From positions 105,993 to 169,992 of the forward strand of contig JAQUXP010000001.1 in assembly GCA_028692395.1 (NCBI GenBank): a stretch of 64,000 nt of DNA, read 5' to 3'. The notes under the pieces were generated by a model, which was not told the DNA's origin, ran no database searches, and worked only from the letters and a program-made list of their open reading frames with translations. The position numbers were made by a program, and so were the translations under genes. The stretch is from Lachnospiraceae bacterium. Lineage in GTDB: Bacteria > Bacillota > Clostridia > Lachnospirales > Lachnospiraceae. Position 1 is the stretch's first letter, and each line of letters begins with the position of its first letter. This document shows positions 35,646 through 43,958 of the stretch, in pieces.

Positions 35646-37454
35646 TTAAGCTCTCAGGGAATAATTCCATTTACTTAATGTCAGGTTCTTATTGTAGCAG
35701 GGATCTCCCTCCTTTAAAAGAGTAATCCATCTGGTACGCATAAACTCAATCTCTGACTGAAATCTTCGAACCTTTTCCTCGTTGTCCTCCGTGCCTCTGG
35801 ACTTGGATTCATAGTGATAAAGCCTCGCCTGGGGATTATAGACCACCAGATATCCTGCCTTCCCTGTTCGAAGACACAAGTCCACATCATTGAAGGCCAC
35901 TGTAAGCTTTTCTTCAAAACCGCCAAGCTCTTCAAACACACACTGTTTCATCATCATACAGGCGGCTGTCACTGCGCTGTAATCCATCTGTAGAGATGCC
36001 TTATGAAGATATCCGGTACGATTTCCAGGCATGCCAAGGAAGGCATGACCTGCGATTCCGCCTATTCCGATAATAATACCTGCATGCTGGATCGTGTCAT
36101 CGGGATAATACAGCTTGGAGCCCGTGATTCCAACCTCCGGGCGCTGACAGTTGGATAACAGCTGCTCGATAAAATCAGGTGCGATTGGCTTCACATCATT
36201 ATTTAAGAATAACAGATATGCTCCCTTTGCTTTACCTGCGGCAAAGTTGTTGATTGCTGAATAATTAAAGCCCTGCTCCCAGATAAGAATCCGAAAACGA
36301 GGATCCTGCTCCAGCTCTTTATAATAAGCAAAGATCTCCGGTTCGGTACTGTTGTTTTCAACAATCAGCACCTCATAATTCTGATAGGTGCAGGTAGTCT
36401 TAAGGGCATCCACACATTGCTTTAAAAGCTCCTTCTGGTCCTTGTTGGGAATTATAATAGATACCAGCGGCTTCCCCTGCACCGGATACTGTACATGATA
36501 GAATCCATAATCAGATGTATGGGACACCACTGCTCCCACTACACCGCTTCGCAGCAGATTTCCCTCGATAGCCCGTCTTCCGGCTTCAAAAGCATACATC
36601 TTACTTGCGGGATTATCCGCAGTAGATGCCTTGTGAGTTCTCCAGTGATAGAGAATCCGTGCCACATGTCCGATCTTTCTTGCCTGTTCTGTGCAGCGGA
36701 AGATAAAATCGTAATCCTGAGCCCCATCATACGCTTTCCGAAAGCCCCCGGTGGTTTCCACGATTTCCCGCCTTACCAAAAAAAAATGACAGATATAATT
36801 ATTGGATCTTAACAGATCCAGATTAAAATCCGGCTTGAGATGAGGCTGAAAATGTTCCGACAGATCAGTTGTCACCTTATCTTCATCGGTATAGACTACG
36901 TCCAGTTCCCTGTCTGTCTCCAACAGCCTTGCGACCTCATATAAAGCATCTGCTGCCAGCAAATCATCGTGATCCAGCAGTCCCACAAAATCTCCTGTGG
37001 CGATGGAAAATGCTGCGTTGGTGTTCTCCGCAATTCCCAGATTTTCCTCCAGTGCCTTCACTTTGACACGGGAATCCTTCTTCTCATATTCCGCCAGTAC
37101 GGCTGCCATTTCTTCGTCTTCTGGGCTTGCATTGGCAATACAAAGCTCCCAGTTTTCATAGGACTGGGCAAACAGAGATTCTATCATCTCACGCAGAAAA
37201 CGTTCCGGCGTGTGATACGCCGGAACTACAACACTGATCTTGTCCTGATATTGAAATGAGTATTTTTTTTGTGCCTTCAACTGCTGCTCTGTCACACGGT
37301 GTTTCTCATACCATGGACCATAAGGAACCTCTTCCGGCTCCAGACGCTCTGAAAGACGTACAAAAAACTCTTTTGGTCCATAATGTTTCAGATAGCGGAA
37401 GCCCTTCACAATATTGTATGGCTTTAATTTTTTGATGAATCGCATCATATCCAT
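35646..37454 (-). CDS. Tandem family 2 glycosyltransferase (two GT-A domains)
   Basis: 602 residues with two GT2 domains. The first (about 70-290) has SVVVPAYHTPERFLREMIES, GLLDHDDLL and TDEDK; the second (about 335-560) has SIIIPNKDQ, FLNNDVKP and a C-terminal VAFNDVDLCLRTGKAGY. Such two-domain enzymes can make alternating linkages. A close paralog with an extra N-terminal domain is at 47391-49826. GGAGGA lies 12 bases before the ATG; internal ATGs at codons 3 and 4 are alternatives. Downstream of the aminotransferase in unit C. Confidence 0.85.
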   Translation of the reverse strand: MDMMRFIKKLKPYNIVKGFRYLKHYGPKEFFVRLSERLEPEEVPYGPWYEKHRVTEQQLKAQKKYSFQYQDKISVVVPAYHTPERFLREMIESLFAQSYENWELCIANASPEDEEMAAVLAEYEKKDSRVKVKALEENLGIAENTNAAFSIATGDFVGLLDHDDLLAADALYEVARLLETDRELDVVYTDEDKVTTDLSEHFQPHLKPDFNLDLLRSNNYICHFFLVRREIVETTGGFRKAYDGAQDYDFIFRCTEQARKIGHVARILYHWRTHKASTADNPASKMYAFEAGRRAIEGNLLRSGVVGAVVSHTSDYGFYHVQYPVQGKPLVSIIIPNKDQKELLKQCVDALKTTCTYQNYEVLIVENNSTEPEIFAYYKELEQDPRFRILIWEQGFNYSAINNFAAGKAKGAYLLFLNNDVKPIAPDFIEQLLSNCQRPEVGITGSKLYYPDDTIQHAGIIIGIGGIAGHAFLGMPGNRTGYLHKASLQMDYSAVTAACMMMKQCVFEELGGFEEKLTVAFNDVDLCLRTGKAGYLVVYNPQARLYHYESKSRGTEDNEEKVRRFQSEIEFMRTRWITLLKEGDPCYNKNLTLSKWNYSLRA

Positions 37455-37501
37455 GAAACGCTGATTCCTCCGTCTTGTATGGTAAATTTTAAAGTGCTGT
37501 C

Positions 37502-38635
37502 CTATATCTGCTGATAAAACGATAGAAGACTGCTGGTAACATGCTGTATATCTGCATCGCTAAGACCGTAGTGCATGGGCAGACGTACCAGACGCTCACT
37601 TTCCCTTGTGGTATAACGATCCTCTCCATGGAAACGTCCAAACTGCCTTCCTGCCGGAGAACTGTGCAGCGGAACATAGTGAAATACACACTGTACACCC
37701 TGCTCTCTCATATAAGGAATCAGGCGGCTTCGGGTCTCCAGATCCTTCGTCTTAATATAGTACATATGAGCGTTATGTACCGCATAATCCGGAATATACG
37801 GCTGTTCAATCAGCCCCTGCTCCGCCAGCGGTTTCAGCTGTTCCTGATAGAAATCAAATATCTTCATACGCTTCTGATCAATCAGTTCATGGTTCTCCAG
37901 CTGTGCATAGAGATAAGCTGCATTCATATCACTGGGCAGATACGATGAGCCGTAATCCATCCAGGTGTATTTATCAATCTGTCCCCGGAAGAACTTACTG
38001 CGGTTGGTTCCCTTTTCCCTGAGAATCTCCGCTCTTTCCTGATATTCTTCCTTCTGGAAAAGGATGGCTCCACCCTCGCCCATCGTATAATTCTTTGTCT
38101 CATGGAAACTGAAGCAGCCAAAGTCACCCATGGTGCCCAGTGCTTTTCCTTTGTAGTATGCATTGACACCCTGTGCTGCATCCTCCACCACCACCAGATG
38201 ATGTCTTTTCGCAATATCCAGAATCGTATCCATCTCACAGGCCACCCCTGCGTAATGCACCGGTACGATCGCTTTTGTCTTTTCTGTGATGGCATCCTCA
38301 ATCAGATTCTCATCCAGATTCATGGTTTTGGGACAGATATCTACAAAAACAATCTTTGCTCCCCGCAGAACAAATGCGTCCGCAGTGGATACGAAGGTAT
38401 AGGAAGGCATAATTACCTCATCCCCCGGCTGAATATCTGCCAGATAAGCCGCCATCTCCAGGGCATGGGTACAGGAGGTCGTAAGCATCAGACCCTTGGA
38501 GTGAAACTGTTCCTTCATCCAGTCTGTACACAGATGCGTATACTTTCCATCCCCACAGATCTTAGAATTGCCAACTGCATCTTTGATATAATCAAGTTCC
38601 TTGCCTATAAAAGGCGGTTTATTAAAATCAATCAT
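37502..38635 (-). CDS. rffA: dTDP-4-oxo-6-deoxy-D-glucose transaminase, WecE/RffA-like
   Basis: 377-residue PLP aminotransferase of the DegT/DnrJ/EryC1 family. The Schiff-base lysine is Lys181 in SFHETKNYTMGEGGA, identical in number and context to E. coli WecE; GDGKYTHLC and the VVEDAAQGVNA loop also match. It should aminate dTDP-4-oxo-6-deoxyglucose to dTDP-4-amino-4,6-dideoxygalactose (Fuc4N). The preferred start is the ATG at 38635 (AAAGG at 8 bases), overlapping the upstream gene; the ATG at 38644 is too close to that site. The rmlB dehydratase that would supply its substrate is not in the window. Confidence 0.88.
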   Translation of the reverse strand: MIDFNKPPFIGKELDYIKDAVGNSKICGDGKYTHLCTDWMKEQFHSKGLMLTTSCTHALEMAAYLADIQPGDEVIMPSYTFVSTADAFVLRGAKIVFVDICPKTMNLDENLIEDAITEKTKAIVPVHYAGVACEMDTILDIAKRHHLVVVEDAAQGVNAYYKGKALGTMGDFGCFSFHETKNYTMGEGGAILFQKEEYQERAEILREKGTNRSKFFRGQIDKYTWMDYGSSYLPSDMNAAYLYAQLENHELIDQKRMKIFDFYQEQLKPLAEQGLIEQPYIPDYAVHNAHMYYIKTKDLETRSRLIPYMREQGVQCVFHYVPLHSSPAGRQFGRFHGEDRYTTRESERLVRLPMHYGLSDADIQHVTSSLLSFYQQI

Positions 38636-39569
38636 TCTTCTCATCCTTTGATATATTCAGTGTCTCGCGAATTACAAACTGCGGAGTCTTATTAACGTTT
38701 AAGATTATCTTTCCGATATATTCACCAAGTATGCCGATTAACAGAAACATAATTCCGAATAAAACCAGCATAGCACACATCAGAGAAGACCATCCCACTG
38801 CAATAGAGGGATTCATCAGCTTTCGAATCAAAACAATCAGTGCCCCGATAAAACCTGCTCCGGAAAAAATCGTACCGAAGAATGTGGCCGCACGAAGAGG
38901 CAATGCGGAAAAATTCATAAATGATAATAACAGTTTCAGGCCTTTTCCAAAACTGTAATTGGAGGTTCCCACTTCTCTTGCAAAATGCTCAATCTCAATA
39001 TTTGCAATATTATGTGTGGTGCGGAAGAACAGAATCTGAATAAATACTTCCTCCCCTTCGTACTTCTTAGTTTCCTCAATCACATATCGTCTTGCCATCC
39101 AGTAGCTGCTCATCTGGATATCCTTTGGCCGGTCAATCATATGCCAGAGGATAAAGCGGCTGACAGCGCCTGTGAGATTCTTGATCCAGGAAAACTTTCT
39201 TTCCTTAAAAACCCCAAAGACAATATCGTAGCCTTCATTGAGTTTATCCAGAAACTGTGGTATCTGGGAGGGATGGTTCTGCATATCATCATCCATACCA
39301 ACCACAATTTCACCGCTTACATAATGAAGGGCTGCCATGATTGCCGCATGCTGTCCAAAGTTCTTGGCGAGATTCACACCTTTCACATTGGGATACTTTT
39401 CACAGCAGCGTTGAATTGTCTCGAAGGTCTTATCTCTGGAATAATCATTGACAAGAATCATCTCGCACTCATAGCCATCCAGCTTATCAAACTCTTCCAT
39501 ACACAGATCTACCACCTCATCGATGGTATGTTCAGAATTATAGCACGGTATTACAATTGAAACTAACAT
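38628..39569 (-). CDS. Polyprenyl-phosphate glycosyltransferase, ArnC/GtrB-like
   Basis: 313 residues: GT-A domain (SIVIPCYNSEHTIDEVVDLC, ILVNDYSRDKT, GMDDDMQNHPSQIP with the DxD-type motif) followed by two C-terminal membrane helices (about 230-257 and 265-290). This is the architecture of enzymes that put a sugar on undecaprenyl phosphate (ArnC, GtrB, DPM1-like). The neighbouring transaminase suggests a 4-amino sugar as cargo and the two small EamA proteins its flippase. AAGGAG precedes the start; the end overlaps the aminotransferase start. Confidence 0.87.
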   Translation of the reverse strand: MLVSIVIPCYNSEHTIDEVVDLCMEEFDKLDGYECEMILVNDYSRDKTFETIQRCCEKYPNVKGVNLAKNFGQHAAIMAALHYVSGEIVVGMDDDMQNHPSQIPQFLDKLNEGYDIVFGVFKERKFSWIKNLTGAVSRFILWHMIDRPKDIQMSSYWMARRYVIEETKKYEGEEVFIQILFFRTTHNIANIEIEHFAREVGTSNYSFGKGLKLLLSFMNFSALPLRAATFFGTIFSGAGFIGALIVLIRKLMNPSIAVGWSSLMCAMLVLFGIMFLLIGILGEYIGKIILNVNKTPQFVIRETLNISKDEKND

Positions 39570-39633
39570 GTATATTCTCCTTTATTACAGTACAGTAAAC
39601 GCACAGCTCTGCTGCACCCCTTCCTCTGATCAT

Positions 39634-39978
39634 CTAGACAGAAAAAATCATAATTCCAAGAAAGATCAGTGCCAGACCGGCCAGCTTTCTCCTGGAAAAA
39701 CGCTCTTTTAACAGGAAATAACCCATAATTGTTACAAATATATAACTGGAAGACTCCAGAATCGGCTGCAGTGACAAAGGCACATACTTCAGTGCCAGCA
39801 TTGTCAGAATTGTCGATATAAAAAACATTCCATAGGATACAATCACCAGGGGATTCAGATACTCCGCCAGGGGACTTTTATAGCTTTTATTGGCAGCAAT
39901 CTTCAGCATAATCTGGGATACGGAAGAAATCAGCACGGAACCTAATAAAACACAAACTGCTATGGCAAAATTACTCAT
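39634..39978 (-). CDS. Small EamA/SMR-type membrane protein, ArnE/F-like (subunit 1)
   Basis: 114 residues with four predicted membrane helices and nothing else, the size of ArnE/ArnF, which together flip undecaprenyl phosphate-aminoarabinose. Ends with the EamA-like GYFLLKERFSRRKLAGLALIFLGI. Overlaps the second subunit by 8 bases and precedes the ArnC-like gene, so an ArnEF-like heterodimeric flippase is the simplest reading. Confidence 0.8.
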   Translation of the reverse strand: MSNFAIAVCVLLGSVLISSVSQIMLKIAANKSYKSPLAEYLNPLVIVSYGMFFISTILTMLALKYVPLSLQPILESSSYIFVTIMGYFLLKERFSRRKLAGLALIFLGIMIFSV

Positions 39979-40378
39979 GTTCTGTCACCACCAAATAAAT
40001 TCCTGCAAATATGACCACTGCACCCAGGATCATATTCCAGGTAATTGTCTCACTGAAAATCAGGGCACCCCAGATCATTCCCCAGACCAGCGAGACAGGA
40101 CGATTCGCATAGGCAACCGTAAGAGGCATTCTCTTTAAGATCTGCTGCCATACGATCGCATATCCAAACATAATTACAAGTACCATTCCATAATAAAATA
40201 AAAATGGAAGAGAAAACAGCTTCTGATTCGCTGCCATCTTGGAACACACTCCACTTAAGGAGCTGAATAAAAGGCTGATATGTAAAGCAAGCAGTATCCA
40301 CCATGGTGTGTGCTGCCCCTTTACTGCCTGTTTTTTTTCATTATTTTCATTTTGATTCATACATTGTCTCACAATCAT
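39971..40378 (-). CDS. Small EamA/SMR-type membrane protein, ArnE/F-like (subunit 2)
   Basis: 135 residues, four predicted helices after a ~25-residue polar N-terminus. The conserved NRPVSLVWGMIWGALIFSETITWNMILGAVVIFAG matches the EamA half repeat. Paired with the 114-residue protein. No strong ribosome site precedes the ATG at 40378; the ATG at 40360 is an alternative. The gene follows the ATP-grasp/PLP fusion after 30 bases. Confidence 0.75.
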   Translation of the reverse strand: MIVRQCMNQNENNEKKQAVKGQHTPWWILLALHISLLFSSLSGVCSKMAANQKLFSLPFLFYYGMVLVIMFGYAIVWQQILKRMPLTVAYANRPVSLVWGMIWGALIFSETITWNMILGAVVIFAGIYLVVTEHE

Positions 40379-40408
40379 TCTAAAATGTAAAGCAGACTTT
40401 CGGGAGGC

Positions 40409-42556
40409 TTAAGAGAATACTGTCTCTATCTGATCAAAAAACAGGGGTGCTCCTCCTGTATGCAGGAAGAGAATCCGCTTTCCGTGAATCTGATTTTTCC
40501 GCAGATACTGAAGCATTCCATAAAAGGCTTTTCCGGTATAGACACCGTCCAGATTGACACCATCCCACTGGTATTCCTCACGGATTACCTGCCGGATCTT
40601 CTCATCAAACTGTCCATATCCACCGGCCAGTGCATCCTCGGACACCTGTATCGCTGTTTGCGCATGCTCCGGAAGATTCAGCTGATGATATGCCGCATAA
40701 TGCTGCAGATTCGACAAAATTACCTGAGACGCCCGTCTGGCAGACCGGGTTACCGATATGCCCACAATATTTCTTTCATCTCCTGCAAGCAGCTGCCCCA
40801 TCACCAGACCGGACTGTGTGGCATTGGTACTAGTAGCAAGAAAAATATAATCAAACTTCTGATTTTCCCGCTGTTCATATGCACAGATTTCCTGATAGGT
40901 ATCTACATATGCCTGCATCGGTACCTGTTCGTTACCGCTTCCCAGGGTATTGCCGTAGATATAATAAGGTTTATGCCCCTCTGCTTTCAGATCATCCATA
41001 GCCTGCTGTACTGCTCTGGCGATATCACTGCCCTTATGACAGGGATATTCCTTCACATCCATCGCATGAATCAGTCCTGCGTTACAGCTTTTACTCTCCT
41101 GATCCACATCATCCACGTTATGGATCATGCTGCAGGGAATGTGCTTTCTTTTGCAGGCTGCAGACAGGATTCTGCAAAGATTGGAGTGATAACCACCATA
41201 GATAATCATGGCATCTGCCCCCTGACGTTCACAGTCACTGAGAAAATACTGTGCAAACCGCACTTTATTGCCGCCGAAGGAAAAGGGAAGCATATCTTCC
41301 CGCTTCATATAGATCTCATTGTCTTCTCTTGGACTGACCGGATGAATTGGAGTCTCAAAAAGCGGGATATCACCCACCAGCTCCAGGTGAATTCCGCCCA
41401 GAATCCGGCGAAGCTTTTCCTCACATTCCGGCAGTGTGCTTCCCTTTAGGATCACCTGCCCGATACGGTCTCTGCCATTGGTATAAGGCTTTACCTCATC
41501 TCCCGGCACAATATTAAAGGAGAGATCCAGGATATCCTCATCCATGGTATTATAATTATGGATTTTCTGCAGGATTCCGGCACGATCTGCCGTCAATGTA
41601 TGGGTCAGATTTGGCACTGCACTTTGATTTTCCTCAAAATACGGTGCTACCGGCTCACCCATGGCCAATTTTACAATACAATCATAGTATTCGATTCCAT
41701 AATAGATGCTTACCATCTCGGAAAGTCCGGTAGCACCGGAACGCCCGGTAAGCTCAATCACATAAACCTGGTCACCCCGCCTGATAAAATCACAGTTCAC
41801 CGGACAATTATCCAGTCCCAGACTGCGAATGGCTTTCTCTGTCTGCTCCCGGATCTGCCCGCCCAGCTGCTCTATCTTTTTATAAGGTACCGAATGTCCT
41901 ACCGGAGTAGGCGTTGTGCTAACGAACGCCTCGATGTTATTTGGCAGCATGTACAAGATCTTTCCATGCTCAATCATCGCTTCCACACCAAAAATTTCCC
42001 CGATGATAAATTCTTCCAGCAGACAATATTCCTTGCCTGTAGCCGCCATGGTTCTGGGGTAATTCTCCCGTACCTCCTCCGGTGTATCACAGCGGAAGAT
42101 TCCACGGCTTCCCATCTGATCCACCGCTTTCAAAATTACCGGAAATGATAATTTTTTCATTCCCTCCTCCAGCTCTTTCTCATTATGAATACAGAGAAAC
42201 TGCGCCGTCTGAACACCTGCTGCTGTCAGAGCTTTTTTCATTTCCAGTTTATTAGAAGCACGATGTGCCGACTCCCTGGATGGTCCCGGAAGGGAAAGGG
42301 CTTCACAGGCAGCCCCAAGAGCCCCCATGCCAAGATCCAGACTGCAGGTGGCAATTCCATCTGCCTTACAGGCTTTCGCCGCCTGGGTTACCGCCTCCGG
42401 ATCTGCAATATTCACATACACAGATTCATCTGCCAGTGAAAAGCCCGGGTAATCCCCGGGTATGCTTGCTGCTATCGTGTAATAACCCAGTTTTCTGGCA
42501 CTTTCATATAATGGTGTCTGCGAATAACTGGCACCCAGTATCATCACTCTTTTCAT
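40409..42556 (-). CDS. Fusion: ATP-grasp ligase + PLP-dependent D-cysteine desulfhydrase/ACC deaminase-like domain
   Basis: 715 residues. Residues 1-~395 form an ATP-grasp enzyme (N-terminal MILGASYSQTPLYESARKLG, ATP-binding LKAVDQMGSRG around Lys143, metal-binding VIELTGRSG around Glu268). Residues ~400-715 form a fold-type II PLP enzyme of the ACC deaminase/D-cysteine desulfhydrase family: KREDMLPFSFGGNK with Schiff-base Lys431, YGGYHSN (about 453-459), ATSTNATQSGLVMG and the C-terminal FLHTGGAPLFF. ATP-grasp enzymes join a carboxylate to an amine. The fusion suggests that the PLP half makes or racemises the amino acid that the ligase half uses. AGGAG before the ATG; unit C. I know no characterised protein with this architecture. 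Confidence 0.85.
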   Translation of the reverse strand: MKRVMILGASYSQTPLYESARKLGYYTIAASIPGDYPGFSLADESVYVNIADPEAVTQAAKACKADGIATCSLDLGMGALGAACEALSLPGPSRESAHRASNKLEMKKALTAAGVQTAQFLCIHNEKELEEGMKKLSFPVILKAVDQMGSRGIFRCDTPEEVRENYPRTMAATGKEYCLLEEFIIGEIFGVEAMIEHGKILYMLPNNIEAFVSTTPTPVGHSVPYKKIEQLGGQIREQTEKAIRSLGLDNCPVNCDFIRRGDQVYVIELTGRSGATGLSEMVSIYYGIEYYDCIVKLAMGEPVAPYFEENQSAVPNLTHTLTADRAGILQKIHNYNTMDEDILDLSFNIVPGDEVKPYTNGRDRIGQVILKGSTLPECEEKLRRILGGIHLELVGDIPLFETPIHPVSPREDNEIYMKREDMLPFSFGGNKVRFAQYFLSDCERQGADAMIIYGGYHSNLCRILSAACKRKHIPCSMIHNVDDVDQESKSCNAGLIHAMDVKEYPCHKGSDIARAVQQAMDDLKAEGHKPYYIYGNTLGSGNEQVPMQAYVDTYQEICAYEQRENQKFDYIFLATSTNATQSGLVMGQLLAGDERNIVGISVTRSARRASQVILSNLQHYAAYHQLNLPEHAQTAIQVSEDALAGGYGQFDEKIRQVIREEYQWDGVNLDGVYTGKAFYGMLQYLRKNQIHGKRILFLHTGGAPLFFDQIETVFS

Positions 42557-42604
42557 GCTGTACTCCTGATTTTTCTTACTGCCTGCGCAGCATTTTGCGC
42601 CGAT

Positions 42605-43825
42605 CTACGAAACAGTTTTCGGTTCCTCTACAATGACTTTAATGTAATCGTTCATATGATCCACTTTTTCAGACATTTCTTCCACACTGTCGAAGGTAAT
42701 CACCATGGCACCGATGCCAAACGCAGCATTTCTAAACTTCTGTACCGTGTCCCCGGGCTTTACGAACAAAGCTTCCTGTACAATATGCTTTCTAAGCTTT
42801 TCATCAATCTCGATACCACGGTAGATTCCATCCTTTGTGGCATGCACAATATAGGAAGAGGTACAGGTATGTATGGGTTTCTCCTGCAGATCCGAACAAT
42901 CCTCACCCAAAGCAATCTTGATGGTGTACTCCGCCAGATCTACATCCCTGGCTACTTTGATGGCATCCGTAATCAGATTACCGCCGTTTCTCGGACCAAT
43001 CTCAAGAATATAGACTTCTTTGTCCTGTCCAATTATATATTCAAAGTTGAATGCTCCCATCTTCATATGCAGCAGATCAAAAATATGCTGAATCTGTGCC
43101 CGGGCCTTGTCCTGATATTCCTGCTTCTGGACAGAGGGACAGCTGAGTCCGGCAGGCGTATGCATACTGCAGGACGCATCATGTCTCTGATCCATCACTC
43201 CAAAAAATGCAATCTTCCCATCCACGATAAACCCATCTCCATCGATCTGGTAGCCGGTTTTCTCGATGAATTCTTCCACGATTACATGCTTTTCTATCGA
43301 ATAAGAAAGTGCCTCCTCATAGGCTGCATCGAACTGAGAAGGATCTGTCACCTTCACAACCCCTTTACTTCCAGAGGAATCAATCGGCTTTACCATAACA
43401 GGAAGACGAAGGGTTCCAAAAAAGCTTCTGGCCTCTTCCCGCTGATCTCTGGTAAATGATGAGCCCTCCGGCATTCTAAGCTTATTCTCCTTCATAAACT
43501 TTCGAAAAAGATCCTTGTGAGTCAAAATCATAACTGATTCATAAGGATTGGTGGGAAGTCCCATCTTTTCTGCCACATATGCTGCGGTGGGAGCTGAGAT
43601 ATCAGAAGCATAGGATACAATTCCATCTATGTTCTTTTCTCTGGCAAGCTTTAAAACTGCCTCTTTATCTATTGTGCTGACATTGTGATACTCGTCCGCA
43701 TACTTGTGCGCCGGATTATCCGGCAGATAGTCTACACTGATCACATAACAGCCAAGTGCTTTTGCTGCCAGCGTTGCCGTCATCTGGAAATAATTCCCGC
43801 CTAAAAGCATAACTGTTTTCTTCAT
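42605..43825 (-). CDS. ATP-grasp carboxylate-amine ligase-like protein
   Basis: 406 residues, paralogous to the first half of the 715-residue fusion downstream. N-terminal MLLGGNYFQMTATLAAKALG, ATP-binding VKPIDSSGSKGV and metal-binding YILEIGPRNGGNL are all present, so it should be active. Carbamoyl-phosphate synthase L-chain-like ATP-grasp class; substrates unknown. The start at 43825 has AGGAGG 7 bases upstream; the frame extends 10 codons further without a ribosome site. First gene of unit C, so both ligases are co-expressed with the amino-sugar enzymes. Confidence 0.85.
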   Translation of the reverse strand: MKKTVMLLGGNYFQMTATLAAKALGCYVISVDYLPDNPAHKYADEYHNVSTIDKEAVLKLAREKNIDGIVSYASDISAPTAAYVAEKMGLPTNPYESVMILTHKDLFRKFMKENKLRMPEGSSFTRDQREEARSFFGTLRLPVMVKPIDSSGSKGVVKVTDPSQFDAAYEEALSYSIEKHVIVEEFIEKTGYQIDGDGFIVDGKIAFFGVMDQRHDASCSMHTPAGLSCPSVQKQEYQDKARAQIQHIFDLLHMKMGAFNFEYIIGQDKEVYILEIGPRNGGNLITDAIKVARDVDLAEYTIKIALGEDCSDLQEKPIHTCTSSYIVHATKDGIYRGIEIDEKLRKHIVQEALFVKPGDTVQKFRNAAFGIGAMVITFDSVEEMSEKVDHMNDYIKVIVEEPKTVS

Positions 43826-43893
43826 CCTGTATCCTCCTCGTCTCTGGTGATGCACAGACCTGATGAATAGTTATCAAAATTTCAATAAAATAT

Positions 43894-43922
43894 ACTATAA
43901 CATTCCTTGGGGAAAAAATCAA
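43894..43922 (-). promoter_or_regulatory. Promoter of unit C
   Basis: TTGATT (43917-43922), 17 bases, TATAGT (43894-43899) on the minus strand, about 70 bases before the ATP-grasp gene. Confidence 0.7.
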
Positions 43923-43958
43923 CTTTGGTGCGGCAAGAATCTGCAAAGAGCATATTCT

